Positions 35,388 to 46,249 of a DNA stretch of 64,000 nucleotides are shown one piece after another (position 1 is the first letter of the stretch; each line of letters begins with the position of its first letter). Source of the stretch: Clavaria fumosa (Eukaryota > Basidiomycota > Agaricomycetes > Agaricales > Clavariaceae); NCBI GenBank assembly GCA_951802425.1, contig OX637803.1:3224001-3288000 (forward strand), read 5' to 3'. Under the pieces are notes generated by a model. That model was not told where the DNA came from and ran no database searches. It worked only from the letters and a program-made list of their open reading frames with translations. Both the position numbers and the translations under genes were made by a program.

Positions 35388-36639
35388 TATGAAGGACCAA
35401 ACTGGACAAAATTCATATCTTTGGTAAATTATGCTTCCAGACATGCATGCACACATGTGTGCATGTATGGACATGCATGGACATGTATGTACACACATGT
35501 CCATCTGTGTACATGTGTGCCCATTCATTTACATGCACGGGCATGAGCATCCATGAATGTGCATATGTGTCCATGCATGGGCACATGTGTCAATATTGGC
35601 CCTGTGTGTGCAAATGTATGCTAATATATGTGCAAGCTTATGCTGATTTGTGCAGAATTATGCTATTATATGTGCAAGCCTATGCAAATTTGTGCAGAAT
35701 TATGCTAATTTATGTGCAAGCTTATGCTGATTTGTGCAGAATTATGCTGATGTATGTGCAAGCCTATGCAAATTTGTGCAGAATTATGCTATTATATGTG
35801 CAAGCCTATGCAAATTTGTGCAGAATTATGCTAATGTATGTGCAAGCTTATGCATATTTGTGCAAGCTTATGCTAATATATGTGCAAGCTTATGCAAATT
35901 TGTGCAGAATTATGCTAATATACATGCAAGCTTATGCCAATTTGTGCAGGATTATGTGTGCAAGCTTATGCCAATTTGTTGTCAAGAGTAGGTCAATTAA
36001 ACCAGTTAATAATGTATACAATGGCAAGGAGGGGGCATAGCAGTAATTCCAACAATGGGCAGGAATCCTGCATGTTGGTCATGTTGCCAATGAGTGGCAG
36101 GGATGCAACTGGATGAGGTAGGGGATGGTCAGGGTAGCATGACAGAGGGGTTTGACCCAGACACTGCACAAGAGGGTGGCTGCTGTGTGATACCCAGCCA
36201 AGTACTTAGGTGGCTCTTGACAGTGATCCTTATGCATATGTGGGTAATTGAGTTTATGTTATATAGTATGTTGTAGTATTTACTACTTCAAGGATTATAT
36301 ACTGAAGAATTATCAGAAGTGGAATAGTACCAAAGAAGATCTACAAAGAAGAAAATGCAAGACAAATAATAAGGAAATTGCCCAGAGACATGTTTCAGCC
36401 ACCATATCCATACCCTAAAACCTAACATCATTGAGGCATATGCACTAACTTGTCTAGAGACTACCCTGCAAATCCTAAAGCAACTCCTGAACAATGCCTG
36501 AGCAACAGCAAGGCAAGCAGCAATTGTCAGAATTATGGATTGCACTTGGAATTGCCATTTGTTGGTCAGACATAATTGCCAAGTGTCAGAATTCAACTAT
36601 TGTCAGGATCACTTATGTAAGTGGTCATGGAATGGTTAC

Positions 36640-37310
36640 TAAAGAGTTGTGGGAAGATCATGGATTAGTCTCGGTTGGTTCCAGGCAGGGCAGGGGCTGG
36701 GCAGTGCCTGCATTTCTCTCTGTACTGCCATGTGCAATTGGTGCTGCCTGTCCAGGCATATGGCAAGCATGCAGAAGGCTTGGTAGTCCGCAGGCTGGTC
36801 TGTGCATGTGAGGATCTTCTCCATGAGCTTTGGGTAGACTGCCCTCATTAGCAAGGCATGTATCACATTCCAATGGGTATCTTCCTCATACCCTGCTCAG
36901 TTCATGAGTGTTTCAAGCCTTTGGAAAAATTGTGCCGCATCCATCTGTACCTGCTTGAAGTTGTTAAGTTCCTGCATGGCCAAGGCTTGGTCCTCGATGG
37001 GAGAGAAGGCCTCTCTCATTCGAGCTTCGAACATGGCCCAAATTACAAGCTCGCCTCCTTCTTCTAGTAGCACATTCACAGCTTGATTTGCCCATTCTGC
37101 AGCATATCCTTCTGTCATGTGGCTTAAGCAGAAGACTACCTTGTGGAAGTCCATCAGGTACTTGGCCTTGTTTACTTGGAATTCCAGACACAGGCTTCTC
37201 AAAAAGGTCTGGAACTCCTCCCTCTTTCCAGAGTATGTGGCAATCTTTAGGGAGAACATGGCAGGGGTGAGGGGTGGTGCTGGTTCTGGTGCAGGTGCGG
37301 TGTCTGCCAT
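36640..37310 (-). pseudogene. Gypsy gag fragment inside the TIR element
   Basis: Starts ATG at 37310 (MADTAPAPEPAPPLTPAMF), followed by capsid-like sequence FQTFLRSLCLEFQVNKAKYL, AVFCLSHMTEGYAAEWANQ-type residues and REAFSPIEDQALAMQELN. A TGA at 36897-36899 interrupts, then the same frame continues (HALLMRAVYPKLMEKI) to 36640. No zinc knuckle or pol follows. Upstream (to the right) 37320-38420 looks like its leader/LTR, with TATATAAAC on the minus strand at about 38091-38099. Confidence 0.75.
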
Positions 37311-38815
37311 GTCTTAGTCGGGTTGTAGGTAGATTCGAGGGGGTTCTGCGAAAATGTCGATATGTAGCCTATCTAGGCTGAGAAAGGTGAGGTTGGTTTG
37401 GGCATGCACAGAGCAGTGTGGCACTTCTGGTACTGGGTCTGTCTGAACCCCAACAGAGTAATGGGTAAGTTCTTCAAGAGTGCTTTGGTAGTTGCTTTCA
37501 CTAGAGAAGCTTTCAAGATCTTCGTCCCCTCATAGGAACTTGGTAAGTTTGTCTTTGTTTCTTTGTTTCTCAGCTAAAACATCTAGCTGTTCCAGCAGGT
37601 CGCATCGGAAAGTACGCCACTTGATGGAATGTTTGTGGGACAAAGGGTTGTTTTGGAATGGATCTTCTCATGTAAAGATCCTCTTGCTGGCAAAATGGCA
37701 TTGGAACAATAATGCAGTTACTTCTGAATGTCTTGGGTAGTGGAAGTCACCATAGCTTCCTCCAGGCATATTCAGCAGTGTCAGTTGTTCAAAGTCAGTC
37801 TCGATATCTAGTCCCAGGAGAGCCTTTCTCCTGATGGATCATTCATATGCTGTCCAAAAGTGCACCAGTCTGTCTTCTCGGGATACACGAGTCTTGCTTC
37901 GACTCGGGCAGGGTGGAGAGTGTCTAGGTCCAAAGAGGTAGGCAGTGGGAGAGGTTGTTACTTGTCACAAAGAGTGATGCGACTTCTGTGCATTTGAGGG
38001 AACCTGGTTCATGGCTTGGCCAAATAGAAGCACAAGGTTGTATTGGAAGAGGAGTCACAACCTAAGGAGACTACACTACAAGAGTCCATGTTTATATAGT
38101 GTGTAATGTGAGGTATGAGTCATAATCGGAAAGGGGGCAGTGCATTGCATGAGTCATACATGAGGGATACACAAGGGACCGGCAAGGCAGCACCGCATGG
38201 GGTGGTGACAAGGAAAAGGAGGAGGGAGCATGTGGGTAGGGGCAGGGGTGGTGGTGATGGCATGAGAGGCAGTGTGGTTGGGGGAGTCACGTGGAGTAAG
38301 AAGGGGTGGGAATTCTTACACATGTACTTGGCCATTAGCAAAGCTTCCTCTCATAGCTGTTTCCTTCTTGGACAACTTGCCAAACAGTGTTCTGGTTAAT
38401 CCCTTGCCTAGGCCATGGTTATTCATTTCTACTTGTCATGCCATGTAAAATACAGTGTATAATTACAATATGCAAATGATTCATACAGCCCATTGGTGCT
38501 TCTGGGTGTAATCAGCCCACATTGCCTGTGCAATTGCAATGTCAAGGACAATGAGGATGAAAGCTAAGAAATGTTTAGGAACAAGAGATGATAATATTTG
38601 AACTGAGGACCAGGGAAATACATGTGGGATCTTATACTGCAAGGATAGAAGTATACATGTAGGAGCACTCTGAAACATAGTATATGTATCAAATTTCGAG
38701 GAGGGTTTCACCACTCATGCCTAAGTTCATTAGGCCATACCCAATCCTGTCAAGTACACCAGAGTCATCTGTAGGTCTGCACATATATTAGCATAAGCTT
38801 GCACAAATTGGCATA

Positions 38816-39063
38816 CATCAGGAAAAACCTCCCAAGCTAATTAAACTTATTGGGAGTCCCCATCTTATTAGTGCTAATTATCACTTATTAGGTCTAATAG
38901 TCAATAATTGTTACTAATCTATTAATTATTAGGTCTGATAAGTTCTAATTATTAATAGATTAGTAACAATTATTGACTATTAGACCTAATAAGTGATAAT
39001 TAGCACTAATAAGATGGGGACTCTCCCAATAAGTTTAATTAGCTTGGGAGGTTTTTCCTGATG
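38816..39063. mobile_element. Palindromic MITE-like insertion (248 bp, TA target)
   Basis: Left arm 38816-38930 and right arm 38947-39063 are inverse copies (CATCAGGAAAAACCTCCC... and ...GGGAGGTTTTTCCTGATG) differing by a 2-nt gap and about one site near the loop; loop about 16 nt. TA lies on each side (38814-38815, 39064-39065). It interrupts the right subterminal array of the larger TIR element. TA target and full-length palindrome suggest a Tc1/mariner-type MITE; no coding. Confidence 0.75.
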
Positions 39064-39636
39064 TAAGCCTGCACATCTAATAGCATAATTCTGCACAAAT
39101 TGACATAAGCTTGCACATACATTAGCATAATTCTGCACAAATTTGCATAGGCTTGCACATATAATAGCATAATTCTGCACAAATTTGCATAGGCTTGCAC
39201 ATATAATAGCATAATTCTGCACAAATTTGCATAGGCTTGCACATACATCAGCATAATTCTGCACAAATCAGCATAAGCTTGCACATAAATTAGCATAATT
39301 CTGCACAAATTTGCATAGGCTTGCACATATAATAGCATAATTCTGCACAAATCAGCATAAGCTTGCACATATATTAGCATACATTTGCACACACAGGGCC
39401 AATATTGACACATGTGCCCATGCATGGACACATATGCCCATGCATGGACACATATGCACATTCATGGATGCTCATGCCCATGCATGTAAATGAATGGGCA
39501 CACATGTACATGGATGGACATGTGTGTACATACATGTCCATGCATGTCCATACATGCACACATGTGTGCATGCATGTCTGGAAGCATAATTTACCAAAGA
39601 TATGAATTTTGTCCAGTTTGGTCCTTCATAGATGTT

Positions 39637-40156
39637 CGCTTTGTCGAAGATATGCACCCCAGCAACGAGTCCACAGTCGAAGGGGATCCTCCAGGCTTAC
39701 CTAGACCTCAACCGACAATGACGACTGATCCTCAGACGCAGACATCACCCGACAAACTCACCCCGACGCACTATGACGATGAATCAGTGATGATCAAAAC
39801 AGTGGGAGAAGGAGTCACCCCTACACAGACACCCCACCCTCAAAGGAACCTTCCCACCGACTACGGCATTCACCTGTGCAATTCGGGGAGGAAGCTACTG
39901 CAGAAGAAATCGAGAGGGCTGTGGAAGACGGCAATGAGCAAGCGTTTATGGCCATAAACAGTGAGCCACGCACTTACAAAGAGGCCATGCGCACTGCGCA
40001 GGCCAAGGAGTGGGAGAAGGCGGTCTCCACCGAGCTCAAGCAGCTACGAACATCCGGTACCTTCAAGTGGGTTCCGAAGGTCCCAGATGGGCGGAAGGCC
40101 ATTGGAAGTTGCATTGTCTTTCAGACCAAGAGGAACGGAGATGGGAAGGTCGTCAG
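39637..40156 (+). pseudogene. Copia-1, linker and start of RT
   Basis: Continues the Copia-1 polyprotein after the TIR insertion (VRFVEDMHPSNES), through a Thr/Pro-rich linker. After a frameshift near 39880 it enters the conserved start of Copia RT (WEKAVSTELKQL, FKWVPKVPDGRKAIGS, IVFQTKRNGDGKVVRY). It ends at 40156, where Copia-2 is inserted. Confidence 0.85.
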
Positions 40157-40161
40157 ATATA

Positions 40162-40496
40162 TTTCAACAGCGCAGGTGCACCAGCGACAAAGCTGGAGTT
40201 CACGCGGTAAGAGAGAGAACGCATGTATTAGTATAGAATAAGTTATAGGGTAGACAGAATAACTGACCTGGAGTTCACGCAGTAAGAGAGAGAACGCGTG
40301 AACTCCTACGGAACGAATCAACTGTATAAGTACTACTATGGGTAAACTATGGTTCATTGTTCATAAGAAACAAAGGAAGAACGAAGGAGGAAGGGTGGCA
40401 CTACGATGCGGCGCATCGTGTGCCGCTGTTCTCTGTAGCGAGCCGAGCCGAGACGAATAGGTAGCGGTGCGACGGCGAAGCGTACTCACTTCGTCA
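40162..40496 (-). repeat. 3' LTR of Copia-2
   Basis: Plus-strand reading starts TTTCAACAGCG and ends CTTCGTCA. Near-identical to 44642-44977. Confidence 0.93.
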
Positions 40497-40514
40497 CTCC
40501 CACTCGTCGAGCCG

Positions 40515-43500
40515 TCACTCTTCAATGACCCCGATTGCGGTACGAAACCGCTCGAACAAATCTCGTGGGAGCAGTTTTGTAAGGATGTCCATGATCATTC
40601 TCGTCATTGGACAATACTTAAACAAAATTTCATTGTTGGCAATCCGTTCGCGAAGGAAGTGGTGGCGGATATCGATGTGTTTCGCTCGCGAATGGGCCAC
40701 AGGGTTTTTCACAAGTGCGATACAGCCCTGGTTGTCGGCGTTGATGACGTAGCGGTATGCTGGGGGAATCCTAGATCAGAAAGTAAAGAGCGCAGCCAGA
40801 TGGCCTCTTTAGTCGCATTCGCCAATGCCATGTACTCAGCTTCCACGGTGGACAACGTGACGGTAGGCTGCTTCTTCGAGGACCACGAAATCGTTCCACC
40901 AGCGATGTCAAAGATAAATCCCGCGACGGACCGTCGGTCAGCGAGGTCTTGGGCCCAGTCAGAATCCGTCCAGCCGACGAGGTCGACACCGTCGTTTTTG
41001 CCGCCCAAGACAAGGCCGAAGTCGATCGTACCTTTGAGATAACGCAGGATGCGTTTCAGGGTGACAAGGTGCGATTTACCAGGATTCATCCCAAACTGTG
41101 CACAAGTATTCGTCGCATACTGAATGTCCGGGCGGGTCTGTGTAGCATAGAGGATACCTCCGAGACACTCTAGGTAGTTGAGGCCTGCGGCGAATTCGTT
41201 GTACGATGCACGGTCAACATCGGAGGTGGGGCAATCGTTGGCGGATATTTGTTCCTTGATGGTTGCTGGCGTAGCAACGGGTGTGGCACCATCCATGTGG
41301 TAGCGTGTGAGCAGAACTTGGATATAAGCGGATTGGTCCAATATCGGATCGTTCGGCTTGTACGGTCCCGTTGGACCCTGATTCCCAAGATGTGTTTCAG
41401 TTCGCCCAAATCAGTAATCTGAAACGCTTTCCCAAGCTCCTCCTTGAACCATCTCATGCTGTTCATCTCCACTGCGGTGACTACCATGTCATCCATGTAT
41501 ACCAGCACTAACACCTCTATGCTCCTTTCCTTTCGTCGGACATAGAGACAGTCGTCGGCGGGGCTGCTGGAGAAGCCCAGTCGTCCCATCGTCTCTCCCA
41601 ACTTCACTTTCCACTGCCTACCGGCTTGCTTGAGACTGTAAAGTGGCCTCTTGAGTCTCCAAACTCGCTTATCGTCATTGTTGGTACGTGCTCTGTCCGG
41701 TGGTTCCAGATATATTTCCTCTTCTAAGTCTCCTCTTAGGTACACTCCCACGACGTCGACTTGATGAAGAAACCAATCTTTGCGTGTGGCCATCGACAGG
41801 AGAGCTCGCAGGGTGGTCAGACGTGCGACGGATGCAAAGGTCGCGGTGAAGTCCTGGCCCGGTATCTGTGAGTAACCTTTAGCTACCACCCTAGCCTTGT
41901 GTCTGACAATCTTTCCGTTGCCATCACGTTTGGTCTGGAAGACGATGCGGCTCCCTATCGTTTTTCGTCCTGCAGGGACCTTCGGCACCCACTCGAACGT
42001 TCCAGAGGTGCGTAGCTGCTCAAGTTCCGCAGCTACGGCCTTCTCCCACTCCTTCGCATGCGCCGAGCGCATCGCTTCTCGGTACGTTCGCGGGTCCCCA
42101 TCCCTCACAACAAAAACGTGCTGATGTCCTCCTCTGACAGCTTCTTCAACTTCTTCGGTCGTGGCCTCTTCTCCAAATCATGCAGGCAGTCGTCGTACAC
42201 GAGTGGAACGCTCTCGAAGGGGTGCAGGATCAGTGCGTGGTAATGCAGGTGAGTTACCTCCCACTGGTTCAAGCATCTCTGATCTTTCTTCGTCCTCTAT
42301 AGTACTGTCATCGTCTCGGCGAACTCCCAGCAGATCTGAGGCCCCCGTCGACGGGCGCTCCGCTTTGTTCTCGATAATGGCAACGTCCGTTGGCCTGTCG
42401 TCCTCGATAACACGTACATCCCTTGCAGTTATTAGCTTCTTTGTTTCTATATCCTCAAGGCGATATCCTTTAGTCTCGTCAGCCCACCACCCCAGTAGGC
42501 GACATTTCACTGCCGTTGCTTCGAGTTTCCCCCCTCGCACCTTCTTCGGGATGTTCGCATATGCGGTCGATCCGAAGATTCGTAGGTGCGAGACGTCTGG
42601 TTTCCGCTTGGTCCATGCCTCGTAGGGAACTTTGTCGGCCATAGCGGCTGTCGGGGAGAGGTTTCTGATGTGTACGGCGTACATCAGTGCTTCCCCCCAG
42701 TACCATGAGTCCATACTATTTGAATGTAGCATGCATCTAACCATTTCAAAACATGTAGCCATAAACCTTTCGACAATACCGTTCTGTTCTGGGCTGTACA
42801 GGACAGTCGTCTCGTGGCGGATGCCGTTGCGACGGCAGAGGTCTTCTACCTTGTCGTTGACGAGTTCCGTGCCATTGTCAGTGCGTAGTCGTTTCAATTT
42901 CTGTCCAGATTGCCTCTCTAACATTGCGATTACGTCCCTTAGCTCTCCGGGCGCCTCGTCTTTGGTCTTCAAAAGGCGTGCGATGCCGAATCTCGTGCTG
43001 ACTTCGACAGTGACGAGGGCATAACGCATCCCTGTCCATGTTTCGACGGCCATAGGCCCAGTTAAGTCCGCAACTGCCAATTCCATCAGCTCATAACGTG
43101 TTTCGCTCCGTTTTGGGAACAGCAAGCGGTGTGACTTTCCAAGAGCGCACCCCTCGCACACACGGTCGTGATCACTAGATGAAATCGTAAGTCCCTTTAC
43201 CAGCTTCTTTCGAACGAGTTCACGTATCGCCTCGAGGTGTAGATGTCCCATACGTCGGTGCCAGGTCCGCATACTGGCGCCGGAAGATACCTCGTAGGCG
43301 GCTGGGGCCTCGGCGCGAGTGCAGTCGACGCGGTAAAGTCCCCTCACCAGCTCTCCGTGCAGAATCTCATCTTCTCCCAGCAATACTACCAGTCCACCAG
43401 TTGTACTTCGGTAAGACACTCCATCGTCCTGAAGCGCACCAAGACTAATCAGGTTCATAGCAAGTTTTGGGACATGCATGACGCCGTGCAGCGTCGTCGT

Positions 43501-44637
43501 ACGGTGTCCGCTGGGGACTCTAACCCTCAGCCAGACGCATCCGTATCCTGCAACAGGTATGTCGCGAGCATCTCCGACCGATACCATATGACCACTTATT
43601 CGCTTGTAGGATGCGAATAGTGATCTGTCGCAGAACATGTGGGCCGTTGCCCCACAATCAAGAATCACGCCGGCGTTGAGGCAGGGCTTCGTAGCCATGT
43701 AAACGGAGCCAGCTTCTCGTGCGACGCCGTCCGGATGGTCGCACGTCACTGCGTGCACGGATACTCGTCCATGTGAGTGTCCTTGTTTGTTATCGTCCTG
43801 TTCAGCGTTCGGACACTGATTCCCCCAATGACCAGTCTCTTTGCACTTCCAGCAGACGTCGTCGGGTTGCGGACCACGGCCACGCTTGGCCTTCGCTCGG
43901 TTTTGCTTTTCTCTCAGTCTGTTACCCTTCTTGCCTTTCCCCGACGCCTGAAGAGCGGTTTGGCTTCTGCCAGGCTTCTCTCGTGCGCGTCAGTTGGCCT
44001 CCGTCTGGAGCTTTGTGCTTACTATATCAGAGGTAAGCACCTTGATGTCAAACAACTGTATTTTGATCATCTCCCAGGATGAAGTCTTCGGTAATGACAA
44101 GCTCATCGCGTGGGCTATGTGTAGATCGTCGAGCACTTCGCCGGCCTGGACTATTCGATGTCGGATGTCGAGGATAGCGGCTATGTGGTCGGCCATCGGT
44201 GTGCCGTCCACATATTTCCATGTGTACAGCTCCTCAAAGAAATAGTGCATGTTGATTAGTTGCTGGTTCATCTGGTGCACTTGTTTCCATATGTTCCAGT
44301 TCCACATGTCTTTTGACATTTCACAGCTTGTGACGTGTGGCCACTGAGATTCGTCGGTCGCGCTGCGCATCAAGCCTTGCGCGGCACCGTCGCGAGTTAC
44401 CCAGTCGAGGTACTCGCGCAGCTTTGTCCGATAGTCCTCGGTTGGTGCGGGTTCCGGTGATGGGTCAGCTGGTTTGGCGGGGCAGATCTCAACGCCGGTT
44501 ACGACTAACCATAGGTACTTGGCCTGCAGCACGGACTGCATATGTATGGACCAGTTCGCGTAGTTTTGCCCATTCAACTTTGGAAATCTAAAAGCGTCCA
44601 TTGTAGCCGAATCCAGCTGACCGTTGCCGGGTCTCAT
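40515..44637 (-). pseudogene. Copia-2 polyprotein (Gag-PR-IN-RT-RH)
   Basis: ATG at 44637, only 4 nt from the 5' LTR. Gag (MDAFRFPKLNGQNYANW) runs to a TGA at 43990-43992, then the same frame gives the knuckle CWKCKETGHWGNQC, protease GVILDCGATAHMF, integrase (CEGCALGKSHR; VADLTGPM; LRTDNGTELV; PEQNGIVERF) to a TGA at 42178-42180. RT follows in the same frame with YMDDM. A 2-nt insertion near 41342 and another shift near 40765 split RNase H (VGWTDSDWAQD, STVEAEYMALA) from the end (KHIDIRHHFLRERI). At both TGA sites CGA is the likely ancestral codon. All catalytic motifs seen are intact, so decay is recent. Confidence 0.92.
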
Positions 44638-44641
44638 AATC

Positions 44642-44977
44642 TTTCAACAGCGCAGGTGCACCAGCGACAAAGCTGGAGTTCACGTGGTAAGAGAGAGAAC
44701 GTGTGTATTAGTATAGAATAAGTTATAGGGTAGACAGAATAACTGACCTGGAGTTCATGCGGTAAGAGAGAGAACACGTGAACTCCTACAGGAACGAATC
44801 AACTGTATAAGTACTACTACAGGTAAACTACAGTTCATTGTTCATAAGAAACAAAGGAAGAACGAAGGAGGAAGGGTGGCACTACGATGCGGCGCATCGT
44901 GTGCCGCCGTTCTCTGTAGCGAGCCGAGCTGAGACGAATAGGTAGCGGTGCGACGGCGAAGCGTACTCACTTCGTCA
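44642..44977 (-). repeat. 5' LTR of Copia-2
   Basis: Read on the minus strand it starts TGACGAAGTGAG at 44977 and ends GCTGTTGAAA at 44642, then GATT and the Gag ATG. Target duplication ATATA on its right. Confidence 0.93.
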
Positions 44978-44982
44978 ATATA

Positions 44983-45915
44983 AGGCAAGAGTCGTTGCGA
45001 AAGGCTACTCACAAGTTCCAGGCCAGGATTTCGAAGCCACCTTCGCATCCGTCGCATGTCTAATGACGCTCCGAACCCTCTTGGCCATGGCAGCACGAGA
45101 GAACTGGGTCGTCCACCAAGTTGACGTTGTTGGAGTGTACCTGCGGGGTGACCTCAATGAAGAAATTTACCTAGAACTGCCTGAAGGTGCAAGTACGAAT
45201 GAAAATGACAGGCATGTATGGTGACTTCGCAGGCCACTCTACGGCCTGAAGCAAGCCGGAAGACAATGGAAGTTGAAGTTGGGGGAGATGATGAAGCAGC
45301 TAGGATTTACCAGCAGCCCCGCTGATGACTGCTTATACGTGAGATGTGTGGAGAAGGGAGCGGAGGTGTTGGTACTGGTTTATGTTGACGACATGGCTGT
45401 GGCAGCAACGGACGTCCGCAGTGTGGAGTGGTTCAAGGCAGAGCTTGGGAAAACGTTTCAAATTATTGATTTGGGAGAGCTGAAACACATACTAGGAATC
45501 CGGATCAAACATGACCACACTGCTCGAACGATCCGATTGGACCAGTCGGCTTATATTCGGGTACTACTCACATGCTTTGGCATGGAAAATTCCACACCTG
45601 TAGCAACGCCTGCTGCTGTCAAGGAACGACTTACTGCTTCTGATTGCCCACTTTCTGAGGCCGACCACTCATCGTATGACCGCTTCGCAGGGGACTTTGG
45701 GTACCTCGAATGCCTGGGAGGCATCCTCTATGCAACTCACACCAGACCGGACATCCAGTACACGACGAATGCCTGTGCACAATTCGGAGCTAATCCTGGG
45801 AGGCCACACCTCATTGCACTGAAGAGGATTCTCCGTTACTTGAAGGGTACAATTAATCATGGCCTTGTCCTAGGTGGCAGAGGTGACGGTATCGATCTTG
45901 TAGGGTGGACTGACT
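44983..45915 (+). pseudogene. Copia-1 RT and truncated RNase H
   Basis: Resumes Copia-1 exactly after the Copia-2 target duplication (KARVVAKGYSQVPGQDF). RT landmarks: HQVDVVGVYLRGDL, LKQAGRQWKL and catalytic YVDDMAV. A TGA at about 45222-45224 breaks it. RNase H begins (YATHTRPDIQY, LKRILRYLKGTI) but stops at VGWTDS (45914-45916), where an inverted LTR piece is joined. The rest of RNase H and the normal 3' LTR are missing. Confidence 0.88.
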
Positions 45916-46033
45916 CAAACAGCAAAAGGAGTCCATCAACAGCGGGAGGCAAACCGACAGTCACGAGGCGTGGATCCAGCTGGGCGGGAGTGCGGATCCG
46001 GTCGAGTATGGGCGAGGCATATGTTCATCGTCA
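45916..46033 (-). repeat. Inverted fragment of the Copia-1 LTR
   Basis: 118 bp that is the reverse complement of 32870-32987 with four differences, all transitions. Its outer end is TGACGATG on the minus strand, so the Copia-1 block ends with the same LTR terminus at both sides. Flanking five bases (GTCCT left, AATGG right) do not form a target duplication. Confidence 0.85.
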
Positions 46034-46249
46034 AATGGGAGTGAAGTGACTGCTGATAGGGCTGAGTGGGCATGTTGTGAGACTGCAGCCAAATCGGGGA
46101 AATTATGTAAGCGGGCGCCTTTACTGCCGCGCGTCTAATCCCACACTCAGCTGTCGTGGCTGAGTATCTTAACAGTCCTTACAGCTTTTTTCCAACTCAT
46201 CCACTCGCTGCAAAACTTCTTGCCATACATACTGCGTCGCTCAACAGCG

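Larger units (their letters stand above)
35388..39630. mobile_element. 4.24-kb terminal-inverted-repeat element inserted in Copia-1
   Basis: Ends are TATGAAGGACCAAACTGG and its inverse; terminal inverted repeats extend about 600 bp (35388 to about 35990, and about 38775 to 39630, the latter enlarged by a 248-bp palindrome). GATGTT flanks both ends (35382-35387 and 39631-39636); the empty site is confirmed by Copia-2, where the same codons are contiguous. Outer 235 bp of each arm are rich in CATG/ACATGT words; the inner part is an array of about eight 42-bp units (TGTGCAAGCTTATGC / TTTGTGCAGAATTATGC). No transposase was found; the interior holds a minus-strand Gypsy gag fragment. Superfamily undetermined. 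Confidence 0.88.
40162..44977 (-). mobile_element. Copia-2: near-complete Copia retrotransposon nested in Copia-1
   Basis: Flanked by the 5-bp duplication ATATA (40157-40161 and 44978-44982). LTRs 40162-40496 (335 bp) and 44642-44977 (336 bp) differ at 12 sites, all transitions, plus one 1-nt gap. Internal polyprotein on the minus strand carries Gag, protease, integrase, RT and RNase H with two TGA stops and two frameshifts. Polypurine GAGTGGGAG abuts the 3' LTR (complement of 40497-40505). Confidence 0.95.

Noticed and set aside
35447..36040. Long open frame with repeated VQAYANLCRIM-like peptide (and its inverse at 39039-39461)
   Set aside because: It is a translation of the 42-bp subterminal arrays of the TIR element; several frames and both arms are open and no start context or domain exists.
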